Shown here piece after piece: positions 38,305-47,248 of a stretch of DNA of 64,000 nt. The stretch comes from Methylophilus sp. 13 (GTDB lineage: Bacteria; Pseudomonadota; Gammaproteobacteria; Burkholderiales; Methylophilaceae): NCBI RefSeq assembly GCF_015354335.1, contig NZ_JADKYR010000008.1, positions 27,552 to 91,551 of the forward strand, read 5' to 3'. The first letter of the stretch is position 1, and every line of letters starts with the position of its first letter. The notes beneath the pieces are model-generated. The model was not told the origin of the DNA. It did no database searches and saw only the letters and a list, made by a program, of their open reading frames with translations. Both the position numbers and the translations under genes were made by a program.

Positions 38305-38642
38305 ATGAATCAAATCGAATGGAATGACTTCACCAAGGTTGAGTTACGCGTTGGCCGCGTGATTTCTGCGGAGGTATTTGCAGAAGCGCGCAAGCCAGCC
38401 TACAAACTACAAATCGACTTTGGCCCCGAGATCGGCATGCGTAAATCCAGCGCCCAGATTACAGCGCACTACACGCCGGAAAGCCTAGTTGGCAAACTCG
38501 TAGTCGCCGTGGTGAATTTCCGCCCAAACAGATTGGGCCATTGATGTCTGAGTGTCTGGTGACGGGTTTTCATGATGCAGAAGGAAGAGTGACTTTATGT
38601 GTGCCTGAACATGAGGTTCCGCTGGGGACAAAACTGCTATAA
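38305..38642 (+). pseudogene. csaA: csaA-like tRNA-binding protein gene, frameshifted
   Basis: The reading frame begins like CsaA ([19 protein letters not shown]), with GAGG before the ATG, and runs to a stop at 38542-38544 ([11 protein letters not shown]). In the next frame the family C-terminus continues without break: [15 protein letters not shown]...VPLGTKLL, stop 38640-38642. Adding one C near 38538 (GGCCCATTG instead of GGCCATTG) restores a normal protein of about 112 residues. So this is either a real one-base deletion or a sequencing error in a short C run. Confidence 0.85.
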
Positions 38643-38737
38643 ATATTTACAACTAATTAATATACACTGATCCCAGTATTCCTTAGCAGGCCACCTACAA
38701 CCATTGATAATAAAGGGTAAAGATAAATCCCAATAAT

Positions 38738-40069
38738 ATGGAAAGAATTCTGGACTTTAATAATCGAGAAGTGGCTATCCTTCTATGGATGGCTATTTTT
38801 TTGGCCTTTTGTCTTACTAAGAGAAATATCAAAGATAGTTTTTCAGATATTTTGAAGGCGTTCAAGCCTGTATCGATATGGGGGCCACTCATCATCGGCG
38901 CTTTCTGGATATCGTTACTCATTTTGATTCTACACAGATTCAAATTTTGGGAATGGAGCAATTTAAAAACAACTGTCCTTTGGACTTTGACTTTTGCTTT
39001 CTACTCAATGTTTCAGGCAATTAAAATTGAGTTTGATTACAAATACCGTAAGCAATTAACTGTTGAGAGTTTCGGAATTGCAGCCATATTGATGTTCATT
39101 GGTAGTGTATACACATTACCATTATGGGCCGAATTTATAATCTTCCCCATTGCAGTTGCTCTCACTTGGATGCAAGCAATTTCTGCTAGAGAATCCAATT
39201 TTGCAAGTGCAAATAAACTCATATCCTACCTATTGAACACACTTGGATTCAGTTATGTCTCGTTCTGGGGCTATAGTATGTATCGGAATCCTGAACGGCT
39301 TTTTACTTTAGCTAATTTTGAAGACTTTCTCTTGCCTGTCATTCTGACTGTTTGGTATTTACCATATCTTTATTTGTGGAAATTAGTCATGGTGTACGAG
39401 CTGCTGTTCGTGGCATTACAAAGGAATATTAAAGCAAATACTGAGTTACTTAGATTCACCAAGCTAATGACCGTGTGGAAATTGAAGTGGAGTTTTAAAG
39501 CTATTGATCAATTCAAAAGACGAATCGCAACGCGCACATTGTCGGATAGGTACGAAGTTGTCAAACAGTTGGATTGGGTAAAGCTATTGGCGGTAAAGGA
39601 TAAATACATTACTGAAAATACACCATTAGGATGGGCACCTAGGAATGCAATGCGGTTTTTGGCCCTGGATGATTTAGAAATCAAAAGTTACTCTGAAACG
39701 TTTGATAATGATTGGCATGGATCCGCTTTTAAAAAGCTGAAATCCGAGACTTTGTTTAGTAGCTTCAATTATTACATCGAAGGTAAAGAGACTCAGGTGA
39801 AAAGTCTAAAGCTTGTAATGAGCATATGGGGATGTGAAAACATTCCGGATTCAGAAGTTGAGTTTCTTGATGTTGGCGCAAGATTAATGTCTTTTGCATC
39901 AAATGCACTTCCCATTAAGTTCATGGATAGACTGAGTAAGTTCGAAGACTTTGAAGGGTGCTATGAATTCATTTTTTACAAATTCTCTATTAAACAATGG
40001 GAAGGCCCTAAACATACTATTTTTGATTACAAACTAGAGCTACACATCACCGAGCCTGTTAAGGATTGA
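38738..40069 (+). CDS. Unknown multi-pass membrane protein (AT-rich island gene 1)
   Basis: 443 residues, not recognised. The N-terminal half has about six to eight hydrophobic segments (near 13-28, 47-66, 80-96, 110-128, 133-150, 165-180, 200-222). The C-terminal 220 residues are hydrophilic and probably cytoplasmic. Base composition is clearly AT-richer than the neighbours, with AT-ending codons and few of the GC-ending ones common nearby, suggesting transfer. The next gene starts 4 bp after its stop, so the two proteins likely work together. Its place beside a Fic gene and a damaged csaA fits a variable locus; a defence role is only a guess. Confidence 0.75.
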   Translation: MERILDFNNREVAILLWMAIFLAFCLTKRNIKDSFSDILKAFKPVSIWGPLIIGAFWISLLILILHRFKFWEWSNLKTTVLWTLTFAFYSMFQAIKIEFDYKYRKQLTVESFGIAAILMFIGSVYTLPLWAEFIIFPIAVALTWMQAISARESNFASANKLISYLLNTLGFSYVSFWGYSMYRNPERLFTLANFEDFLLPVILTVWYLPYLYLWKLVMVYELLFVALQRNIKANTELLRFTKLMTVWKLKWSFKAIDQFKRRIATRTLSDRYEVVKQLDWVKLLAVKDKYITENTPLGWAPRNAMRFLALDDLEIKSYSETFDNDWHGSAFKKLKSETLFSSFNYYIEGKETQVKSLKLVMSIWGCENIPDSEVEFLDVGARLMSFASNALPIKFMDRLSKFEDFEGCYEFIFYKFSIKQWEGPKHTIFDYKLELHITEPVKD

Positions 40070-40073
40070 TTGA

Positions 40074-40718
40074 ATGACAGGAATAGATTTGAAGAGTCTA
40101 ATTTTGAATGGTTTTGAAAAACAAGATCCAGAAATGCATTCCAAAATCATCAACTTTCAGAATTTTTTTAAATTATCTGAAATTACAGATGAGCGGTATA
40201 GCATTACCTTCTTGCTCGATTTTTTCTTTAAGTTTAATAGCAATCAGATAAATCCTTGGGCTTTATTAAATGAGATCAAGTTCCTGGAAGGTAGAGAGCT
40301 TCTGACAAGAACCAAAGCGGCTACAAAATTCAAAAGGCCTCCCTTAAAAGGGCTTTGGCATAAGCATTATTACGATGGCAGCATAAATATGCTGACTAAT
40401 AATCTATCGAATGCTATCAAGAAGTATCAGTTGCCTTATTTTCAACAAATGATTGATGAAGCAAAAGCGGCTGGAGAAGAGCGATTCGTTCAGATCGCTG
40501 ATATCCCACATATTGTTAATGATGCTGTTAGCGGCAACTTACAACGCAGAAGAGATGCCGGAAAAATCACTGGTGAGTGGATTATTTATGCAATTCATGA
40601 CGGAAAAAATTACTACTTGGGCTTGTGCGAACACTCTGACCCTCAGGAAGAAATTCGCAGGAAAATCGATATGACTTGCGTACTAGAGTTTCCATTTCTA
40701 GAGGAAATACTCCTTTAA
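40074..40718 (+). CDS. Unknown soluble protein (AT-rich island gene 2)
   Basis: 214 residues, no signal peptide or membrane segment, function not recognised. The middle holds KGLWHKHYYDG; the C-terminal third (GEWIIYAIHDGKNYYLGLCEHSD, then a FPFLEEIL tail) reads like a compact alpha/beta domain. It is translated right after the membrane protein gene (4-bp gap) and shares its AT-rich composition. Both appear to have arrived together. Confidence 0.72.
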   Translation: MTGIDLKSLILNGFEKQDPEMHSKIINFQNFFKLSEITDERYSITFLLDFFFKFNSNQINPWALLNEIKFLEGRELLTRTKAATKFKRPPLKGLWHKHYYDGSINMLTNNLSNAIKKYQLPYFQQMIDEAKAAGEERFVQIADIPHIVNDAVSGNLQRRRDAGKITGEWIIYAIHDGKNYYLGLCEHSDPQEEIRRKIDMTCVLEFPFLEEILL

Positions 40719-40746
40719 CCAATACCCGATTTATCAGCGTATTTCT

Positions 40747-40807
40747 GAAGAGCCTTGGTTTAGAATTTCGAACAGAAATGTTCAGCGAGTTTGTGTAGAA
40801 GAGCCTT
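40747..40807. repeat. Direct repeat GAAGAGCCTT after the AT-rich island
   Basis: GAAGAGCCTT occurs at 40747-40756 and 40798-40807; the first copy runs into TTGGTT and the second into TTTAACCAA. GAACA-GAAA-TGTTC (40770-40783) lies between. It may be remnants of a recombination junction or a weak terminator area; no insertion sequence ends were found. Confidence 0.3.
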
Positions 40808-40840
40808 TAACCAAAGTTAGTCCACGTGAGCCACGCAATA

Positions 40841-41245
40841 TCACCTCGGAATAATGTGCACTTTCGCATGCGTCACGCCTGTCTGTGACGAAATCGCATT
40901 GACACAAGCGTCCACCTCACCAATCTTCCCTTTCAGAATCACCGTCTCCATGCAGTTATCATGATCCAAATGCACATGCTGGGCAGTAATAATCACGTCA
41001 TGGTGGTCGTGTTGTAGTTGATTTACCCGGCTGGCGAGCTGGCGTTCGTGATGGTCATACACATAACTGAGCGAGGCAACGCACTCGGCCTGCGCGTGAT
41101 CCGCATCTTCAATCACAGCTTCATCGAGTGCTTTACGGACGAGGTCACGAAAAGCTTCTGAGCGGTTTACGTAGGCTCGAACGGCGACCAGTTGGTCAAA
41201 GGCGTCGGCCAGGTCATCTTCCACCGAAATTGTAATGCGTCGCAT
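40841..41245 (-). CDS. nikR: Nickel-responsive regulator NikR
   Basis: Ribbon-helix-helix metal sensor of 134 residues. The N-terminal DNA-binding strand is RRITISVEDDLADAFD. The nickel ligands are at E. coli spacing: His79, His90, His92 and Cys98 (E. coli 76, 87, 89, 95), in QHDHHDVIITAQHVHLDHDNC. It follows the TonB receptor gene by 16 bp in the same direction, so the receptor and its regulator are co-transcribed, and a NikR-like operator lies at the receptor start. Confidence 0.94.
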   Translation of the reverse strand: MRRITISVEDDLADAFDQLVAVRAYVNRSEAFRDLVRKALDEAVIEDADHAQAECVASLSYVYDHHERQLASRVNQLQHDHHDVIITAQHVHLDHDNCMETVILKGKIGEVDACVNAISSQTGVTHAKVHIIPR

Positions 41246-41261
41246 AGATCATGTTCCTCAG

Positions 41262-43322
41262 TTAGAACTGATAGGTGAGTGTCAGCCGTGCAGCCCTTGG
41301 CTCTACGGGGTGAAAGTGAATATCGCTGACCGGAGCCGCCTCGCCTTTGAGTTGTGATTCGTAGTAGTAGTCGATATCACTGGCTTTGCGGTTAAACAGG
41401 TTAAATATATCTAACGTCATGGTGGTTTTCGGGTTAAAGCGGTAACCGACGCGGGCATAGGTGAGCAAGGTTGAGTTTGACTGGACGGTATTATCTGCCA
41501 CCAGTGGCCGTGGGCCAAAGTAGCGGAGTTGCACGGCGCCAAACCAGTGGCCCCATTGGGTTACGGTGGCGCCTAGCGAGGCCACTTTATTGATGGATCC
41601 GGGAATAAAGTGACCTGTGTCACTGGGGTCTTGTTGGGTAAAGCGTGCTTTGGAGAGGGCAATATCCATATCCAGCAGTAACCAGTCATTGACCACATAA
41701 TGGTTGTTCCACTCCACGCCATAGCGACGGCTGGCCAGGCTGGGTTCGGTTTCACCAGCGTCGCCGACAAAGACCAGCTCAGAATCAATATCGAGTTGCC
41801 ACACCGCCAGCGAGCTTTGCAAGCCGGACATCCATTCGCTGCGGATGCCTACTTCACTGCCACGGGTGCAGACCAGGGGCGTGACGGGAGAGGCAGGGTT
41901 GCCATCGGGCAAGCGGGTTTGTGTGGTGCCGCGGGCATCGTTACTGTGAAAGCCCTTGCCGAGATTATAGAAAAACTCGGTATGGGCCCACGGCCCGAAA
42001 ATCACAGAGAATTTTGGCGAGACGATGCCATCACTGACACGGCCTGAATTACCCTGAAGTGAGCTGTTCACGTCGAACTGGTAACGGTCATAACGCAGGC
42101 CTGCGATGGTACGCAGTTTGTCGTGCCACCAGACGGTGTTTTCGGCATAGAGGCCCGCGCTGCTTTCTTCTACTTTGTCTGAGCGGATCAGCGACAAGCG
42201 CTGTTTTTGTGCCGTGTTGTATAGCGCAACCGGTGACAGTTTGTCGTAGCGCGTCTGCAGCCCCAGCTTGTTTTCGATGGGCAGGCCAGCAAGCTCGCCG
42301 AGCCAGGTCTTGCTGAGATGAGCCCCCAGCATGGTGCGTTTTTCACTTTGGTTAAACTGGTCGCCATTGACCGGATCATTGAGAAAGTAGGTGAAATTGC
42401 TATATAAATCGAGCGCGGAGCGCACGGCATAGGCGTTGATTTGCCAGCCGCCCTGCGCGTCACGGTGCTGCTTGCTAAACGACAGGCTGTAGCGCGATGC
42501 ATCGCCACCATCGGTCGGGTCTATCGCATCAAAACGGCTGATCTGCCCGGCGCGGACGGCGCGCAACGGGATCTGGTCGGTGCTGTTCCAGCGGTTGTGA
42601 TAAGCCATGGCGGTCAAGCTCATGTTGTCGTGCGCATCCCCTGTACTAAACCGCAGGACGCCATTGTATTTTTTGACGCCTTCGGCCACTTGCCAGGGGC
42701 CGTCATAGCGATTGAGTTCCAGCGCATAGAGGAGCTGGCCGTTGTGCATGGCCTGCGAATCTGCCACCAGCATACGTTGATAGTCGTAACTGCCCAGCAT
42801 GAGACTGGCGATGCCTTGCGGCAGTCGATTGACCAGGTGCAAGTGCGCAGCACCGGCAGAGGAAAAATCCCCCTCCTCTGCTGAGTAAGTGCCTTTTTTA
42901 TAGTGGATATGGCTGACCAGCTCGGGGATCAGGAAATTCAAATCGGTGTAGCCTTGGCCATGTGCATGGGTGCGCATATTGACTGGCATCTCGTCCACAT
43001 AGGTGGCAAAGTCGGTGCCGTGATCAAGGTTAAAGCCGCGCAAAAAATACTGGTTGGCCTTGCCACTGCCGCTATGCTGGGTAACGATCATGCCGGGGAC
43101 AAATTCGAGCAGCTCGCCCACCCTTGAAATGGGCCGGTTTTGAATCAGGCTGGCATTCACGCGCCCTTCACTGGCGGCATCAGACGAACCGACCGCGTTG
43201 TCATAATGCGCACGCACGGGCACGTCATCGAGCGTGAGCGCCTCACTGGCGACAGTCAACCGGGATAACAGTACCGCAACCAGGCCGACACTTAGCCGTA
43301 TGATCTTTTTGTTATTTTTCAT
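41262..43322 (-). CDS. TonB-dependent receptor, probably for nickel
   Basis: Outer-membrane receptor of 686 residues. A signal peptide (residues 1-26, ending VASEA) is followed by the plug domain (IQNRPISRVGELLEFVPGMIVTQHSG; YFLRGFNLDHGTDF) and a 22-strand type barrel ending in YQF. It resembles a widespread proteobacterial TonB group with the C-terminal DIHFHPVEPRAARLTL. The nickel role is inferred from nikR in the same operon and from the operator at the start codon; the family alone does not define the metal. Confidence 0.85.
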   Translation of the reverse strand: MKNNKKIIRLSVGLVAVLLSRLTVASEALTLDDVPVRAHYDNAVGSSDAASEGRVNASLIQNRPISRVGELLEFVPGMIVTQHSGSGKANQYFLRGFNLDHGTDFATYVDEMPVNMRTHAHGQGYTDLNFLIPELVSHIHYKKGTYSAEEGDFSSAGAAHLHLVNRLPQGIASLMLGSYDYQRMLVADSQAMHNGQLLYALELNRYDGPWQVAEGVKKYNGVLRFSTGDAHDNMSLTAMAYHNRWNSTDQIPLRAVRAGQISRFDAIDPTDGGDASRYSLSFSKQHRDAQGGWQINAYAVRSALDLYSNFTYFLNDPVNGDQFNQSEKRTMLGAHLSKTWLGELAGLPIENKLGLQTRYDKLSPVALYNTAQKQRLSLIRSDKVEESSAGLYAENTVWWHDKLRTIAGLRYDRYQFDVNSSLQGNSGRVSDGIVSPKFSVIFGPWAHTEFFYNLGKGFHSNDARGTTQTRLPDGNPASPVTPLVCTRGSEVGIRSEWMSGLQSSLAVWQLDIDSELVFVGDAGETEPSLASRRYGVEWNNHYVVNDWLLLDMDIALSKARFTQQDPSDTGHFIPGSINKVASLGATVTQWGHWFGAVQLRYFGPRPLVADNTVQSNSTLLTYARVGYRFNPKTTMTLDIFNLFNRKASDIDYYYESQLKGEAAPVSDIHFHPVEPRAARLTLTYQF

Positions 43323-43327
43323 ACGGC
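43295..43327 (-). promoter_or_regulatory. NikR-like operator overlapping the receptor start codon
   Basis: GCCGTATGA-N15-TCATACGGC is a perfect inverted repeat with 9-bp arms. The inner GTATGA...TCATAC equals the E. coli NikR half-sites, with a 15-bp instead of a 16-bp spacer. The receptor start codon (43320-43322) falls inside the upstream arm, so NikR binding would block initiation or elongation. Confidence 0.72.
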
Positions 43328-43398
43328 GGCATTATGCGCGAAAGCAAGGTGACACCCTATAAGTAAATTAACGCAAGACGCGGTGCGCTGACGCCAAT

Positions 43399-43426
43399 AA
43401 AAAAGCCCGCTGGCGCGGGCTTTTTT
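43399..43426 (-). terminator. Terminator after pnp
   Basis: AAAAAAGCCCGC, loop TGGC and GCGGGCTTTTTT form a symmetric stem 18 bp beyond the pnp stop. T-tracts lie on both strands. The remaining gap to the TonB receptor start (43323-43398) carries AT-rich sequence expected for its promoter. Confidence 0.88.
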
Positions 43427-43443
43427 AGATCAGAGCGGGCAAC

Positions 43444-45564
43444 TTATTCAGCTGCTGGCGCTTCTTCTCTTGCTGGTGGATCGATCAGGGCTTTCATGCT
43501 CAAACGCACTTTGCCTTTGTCGTCCAACTCAACCACTTTCACTTTCACAATGTCACCCTCTTTGAGGTAATCGCTGACCGCTTTCACGCGCTCGTGAGCA
43601 ATTTGTGAAATGTGTACCAGACCATCTTTACCTGGCATCAAGGTCACCACTGCACCGAAGTCCAGAATCTTGACCACTGGGCCTTCGTAGATCTGGCCGA
43701 CTTCGACTTCAGCGGTGATCTGCGCGATACGGCGTTGGGCTTCAGCGCCTTCGTCCGCATTGGTACAAGCGATCTTCACGGTACCGTCATCTTCGATGTC
43801 GATGCTGGTGTTGGTTTCTTTGGTCAGTGCCTGAATCACAGCGCCACCTTTACCGATCACATCACGGATTTTGTCCGGATTGATCTTCATGGTGATGATA
43901 CGTGGGGCAAACTGTGACATTTCGGTATTTACGCCAGACACGGCTTGTTTCATCAGGCCCAGAATATGCGCGCGGCCTTCTTTGGCTTGTGCCAGGGCCA
44001 CTTGCATGATCTGTGCCGTAATACCAGTGATCTTGATGTCCATTTGCAGGGCAGTCACGCCTTTGTCGGTACCAGCCACTTTAAAGTCCATGTCACCCAG
44101 GTGATCTTCGTCACCCAGAATGTCGGTCAGCACCGCAACGCGGTTGCCTTCCTTGATCAGGCCCATGGCCACACCTGCCACGTGAGCAGTCAATGGCACG
44201 CCGGCGTCCAGCATGGAGAGGCAGCCACCACAAACAGACGCCATGGAGCTGGAACCGTTAGACTCAGTGATCTCGGACACGACACGCAGGGTGTAGTCGA
44301 AGTCTTCTTTCTTAGGCAATACGGCTTTCAATGCGCGCTTAGCCAGGTTACCGTGGCCGATTTCGCGGCGTTTTGGTGAACCGACACGGCCCGTTTCGCC
44401 AGTGGCGAACGGAGGCATGTTGTAGTGCAGCATGAAGTTTTCGTAGTATTCGCCAGCCAGCGCGTCAATGATTTGCTCATCTTTGCCTGTACCCAAGGTG
44501 GTCACTACCAATGCCTGTGTTTCACCACGGGTAAACAGGGCAGAACCGTGGGTGCGTGGCAATACGCCGGAACGGATGGTGATCGGGCGCACGGTACGTG
44601 TGTCACGGCCATCAATCCGTGGTTCACCATTCAAAATCTGGCTACGCACGGTTTTCGCTTCGAGCTTAAAGAACTCGTCTTTAATCTTGTTGGCTTCCAA
44701 TGTTGAGGTTTCTTCAGTGATCAAGGTGCTCATGACGCGGGACTTGATTTCGTCCAGCTTGGCAGAGCGCTCACCTTTGGATTTGATTTTGAAGGCAGCG
44801 TTGATGTCTTCAGCCGCAATCGCTTCAATTTTTGCAATCAGCGCAGTGTCTGGCTCTGGTGGAGTCCAGTCCCAGGCATCTTTACCAGCTTCGGCAGCCA
44901 GTTCGTTGATCATTTTGATCACAGGTTGCATTTGCTCGTGACCGAACACAACCGCACCCAGCATCACGTCTTCTGGCAATTCTTTGGCTTCGGATTCCAC
45001 CATCATCACAGCGGTTTCAGTCGCAGCCACGACCAAGTCCAGCGCGGACTCTTTCAGTTGTGTCGCCGTTGGGTTCAAGACGTATTCGCCATTGATATAA
45101 CCCACTTTGACCGCCCCCATTGGGCCGTAGAACGGGATACCTGCCAGCGCAACCGCAGCAGACGCACCAATCATGGCCGGAATGTCAGCATCAATTTCCG
45201 GATCCAGGGACAACACGGTCGCCACAATCTGCACTTCGTTATAAAACGCATCCGGGAACAGTGGACGCATAGGACGGTCGATCAAACGTGCCGTCAGGGT
45301 TTCTTTTTCGCTTGGACGGCCTTCACGCTTGAAGTAGCCGCCTGGAATGCGGCCAGCCGCATAGGTTTTTTCCTGATAATCCACAGTCAATGGAAAGAAA
45401 TCCTGACCTTCTTTGACTTCGGTTTTTGCAGTTGCAGCCACCAGTACTACTGTATCGCCATAGCTCACCATGACGGCGCCATCTGCCTGGCGTGCGACTT
45501 CCCCGGTTTCAATAGTCAGGGTATGCGCACCAAGCTGGAGGCTTTTTCTCGTAATTTCAAACAT
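43444..45564 (-). CDS. pnp: Polyribonucleotide nucleotidyltransferase (PNPase)
   Basis: 3'-5' phosphorolytic RNA exonuclease, part of the degradosome. Two RNase PH domains (the second begins near [24 protein letters not shown]), then a KH domain ([17 protein letters not shown]) and an S1 domain ([20 protein letters not shown]). ATG 45564 gives 706 residues with AAGGA 7 bp upstream; the frame opens 7 codons earlier, but that start lacks support. It lies downstream of rpsO in the same direction, the classic rpsO-pnp order. Confidence 0.97.
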   Translation of the reverse strand: MFEITRKSLQLGAHTLTIETGEVARQADGAVMVSYGDTVVLVAATAKTEVKEGQDFFPLTVDYQEKTYAAGRIPGGYFKREGRPSEKETLTARLIDRPMRPLFPDAFYNEVQIVATVLSLDPEIDADIPAMIGASAAVALAGIPFYGPMGAVKVGYINGEYVLNPTATQLKESALDLVVAATETAVMMVESEAKELPEDVMLGAVVFGHEQMQPVIKMINELAAEAGKDAWDWTPPEPDTALIAKIEAIAAEDINAAFKIKSKGERSAKLDEIKSRVMSTLITEETSTLEANKIKDEFFKLEAKTVRSQILNGEPRIDGRDTRTVRPITIRSGVLPRTHGSALFTRGETQALVVTTLGTGKDEQIIDALAGEYYENFMLHYNMPPFATGETGRVGSPKRREIGHGNLAKRALKAVLPKKEDFDYTLRVVSEITESNGSSSMASVCGGCLSMLDAGVPLTAHVAGVAMGLIKEGNRVAVLTDILGDEDHLGDMDFKVAGTDKGVTALQMDIKITGITAQIMQVALAQAKEGRAHILGLMKQAVSGVNTEMSQFAPRIITMKINPDKIRDVIGKGGAVIQALTKETNTSIDIEDDGTVKIACTNADEGAEAQRRIAQITAEVEVGQIYEGPVVKILDFGAVVTLMPGKDGLVHISQIAHERVKAVSDYLKEGDIVKVKVVELDDKGKVRLSMKALIDPPAREEAPAAE

Positions 45565-45818
45565 TGTTTTTCCTTTATCTACCATGGCTATTCACTACCT
45601 AATAGCCAATCTCAACAATGAAAACCAGACTGACAGTGCCGGCACTCCACGCATGTGCATAGCATTGTGCGCGACAACTGACGCCCGGTTTCCCGATTTG
45701 CGGTGACTTCCATCAGCACGCTTTTTGTACAAACCCTGCACAAAACGCACTCACAGAAGCCACCCCAGTTGGTGATATGAAAATCCCGAATATCAGCAAT
45801 CTCAGGATTTTTAAAGCA

Positions 45819-45856
45819 AAAAAGCCGAGGCAGTCACCATGCCATCGGCTTTTATT
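45819..45856 (-). terminator. Hairpin terminator between rpsO and pnp
   Basis: On the minus strand AAAAGCCGATGGCA pairs with TGCCTCGGCTTTTTT, a long stem with T-tract about 40 bp after the rpsO stop. It is probably leaky, as at E. coli t1, since pnp follows. The 333-bp gap 45565-45897 holds nothing else that was recognised. Confidence 0.8.
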
Positions 45857-45897
45857 TCGTTAAAAGTGAACTGGATTAAACGTCACTTTTAGCCAAA

Positions 45898-46167
45898 TTA
45901 TTTACGCAGGTTCAAGCGCTCGATCAGCGTTTGATAGCGGCTAACGTCTTTACCTTTGAGGTAGTCCAGCAAACGACGACGCTGGCTGACCAAAGCCAAC
46001 AGACCACGACGGGAGTGGTTGTCTTTTTTGTTGGATTTAAAGTGCTCGGTCAGGTAGCTGATACGGTATGTCAACAAAGCCACTTGTACTTCTGGGCTCG
46101 CTGTATCGTTAGCACTGCGTTGAAAATCTTTAATGATTTTTGCGGATTGTTCTGCGGTAATCGCCAT
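45898..46167 (-). CDS. rpsO: 30S ribosomal protein S15
   Basis: 89-residue S15, which binds the central domain of 16S rRNA. The family sequence is clear ([32 protein letters not shown]). ATG 46167 was chosen, with AAGGA 8 bp upstream, giving the standard N-terminus MAIT; the open frame starting at 46212 is too long. A -10 element with a GC-rich discriminator lies about 90 bp upstream. Confidence 0.97.
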   Translation of the reverse strand: MAITAEQSAKIIKDFQRSANDTASPEVQVALLTYRISYLTEHFKSNKKDNHSRRGLLALVSQRRRLLDYLKGKDVSRYQTLIERLNLRK

Positions 46168-46250
46168 CTTTATTTTCCTTGAGTTAGCGTCAATATCGTC
46201 GCAGCCAGACAACCCATTTGCCTACCGCACCGACATTCAATTTACACGAA

Positions 46251-46264
46251 ACGCGCATTATAGC
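46251..46264 (-). promoter_or_regulatory. rpsO promoter (-10 with GC-rich discriminator)
   Basis: The minus strand reads GCTATAATGCGCGT, which contains TATAAT (46257-46262). The same 14 bases occur before tRNA-Phe at 48670-48683, a pattern expected for stringently controlled promoters. Confidence 0.65.
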
Positions 46265-46350
46265 GGCAAGCGCCAGCCTTGCATAGGTTTTTATCACATT
46301 AAGTTTCTGTTTTTATGAATTAATTTAAATATCGCAGCTCTTTGAAGGCT

Positions 46351-47244
46351 CTATAAAAAGTCATCATAAAAATCGGCAGTCGCTGGTACCGCCCCGCGAA
46401 TGCCGCAAATGGAGGCGGCGAAACTGGCCGCGCGGGTCAGGATGGTGGGGCGTGACCAGCCCGCCAGCAAGCCGCGAATCACCACCGAGGTATAAGCATC
46501 GCCAGCACCTACACTATCGACAAATGCCGTGCTCAAGCGCACCGGCGGCACGCGAAAGCCCTGACCAAACCGGTCCAGCCAGAAACTGCCCTCTTCACCA
46601 CAGGTGACAAACATTTCAGTCAAGCCACACACCATCAACAAGCGCCGGGCCAGCTCATTCACATCTGCCGCACCCGGCAGTCCAAGCAAATTACAGACTT
46701 CTGGCAACTCTTCATGATTGATTTTGAGAATATCGGCGGCCTGCAAGGCCATGCGTACGCTCTCCGCGTCATACCAGGGCGCACGCAGGTTGATGTCACA
46801 CAGCACCGTGGCGGGCTGGCACAGCGCCAACCACTGCGCGGCAAGCGCCTGCATGGGTGCATGGCGCAAAGCCAGTGACCCGAAATACACCAGCCTCGGG
46901 GGATGTTTCAAGGTGAGCGCCTCGACAGGCGGCCATTGCAGGTCATCATAGGCCTGCTGATCCAGAATCTCGAAGCGATGACCATCGGGGCCCAGATGCA
47001 CCTTGACTTGCCCGGTCGGCAAACGCTCAGAGTGCTGCACCCCTTCGGTAGGCAGGCCAGTCGCTTGCATTTCGGCCACAATACGTTCGCCCAGGGCATC
47101 CTGGCCGATGGCAGTGAGAAAGTGCACGGGCAAGCCAAATGCGTGACAGTGGCGGGCAACATTATAAGGTGCGCCGCCGATGACCGTTTGCTCGGGAAAC
47201 ACATCCCCCAGCACCTCACCCAAAATCATGATCGAATCTGACAT
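46351..47244 (-). CDS. PfkB-family carbohydrate kinase (fructokinase-like)
   Basis: 297-residue sugar kinase of the ribokinase family. Motifs: GGAPYNVARHCHAFG at the N-terminus for sugar binding and DSVGAGDAYTSVVIRG near the C-terminus, with the catalytic Asp and anion hole. The overall pattern is closest to fructokinases, but the sugar is not certain. It starts 4 bp after the chrA stop, in an unusual pairing with a chromate transporter. Confidence 0.85.
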   Translation of the reverse strand: MSDSIMILGEVLGDVFPEQTVIGGAPYNVARHCHAFGLPVHFLTAIGQDALGERIVAEMQATGLPTEGVQHSERLPTGQVKVHLGPDGHRFEILDQQAYDDLQWPPVEALTLKHPPRLVYFGSLALRHAPMQALAAQWLALCQPATVLCDINLRAPWYDAESVRMALQAADILKINHEELPEVCNLLGLPGAADVNELARRLLMVCGLTEMFVTCGEEGSFWLDRFGQGFRVPPVRLSTAFVDSVGAGDAYTSVVIRGLLAGWSRPTILTRAASFAASICGIRGAVPATADFYDDFL

Positions 47245-47248
47245 CTGT

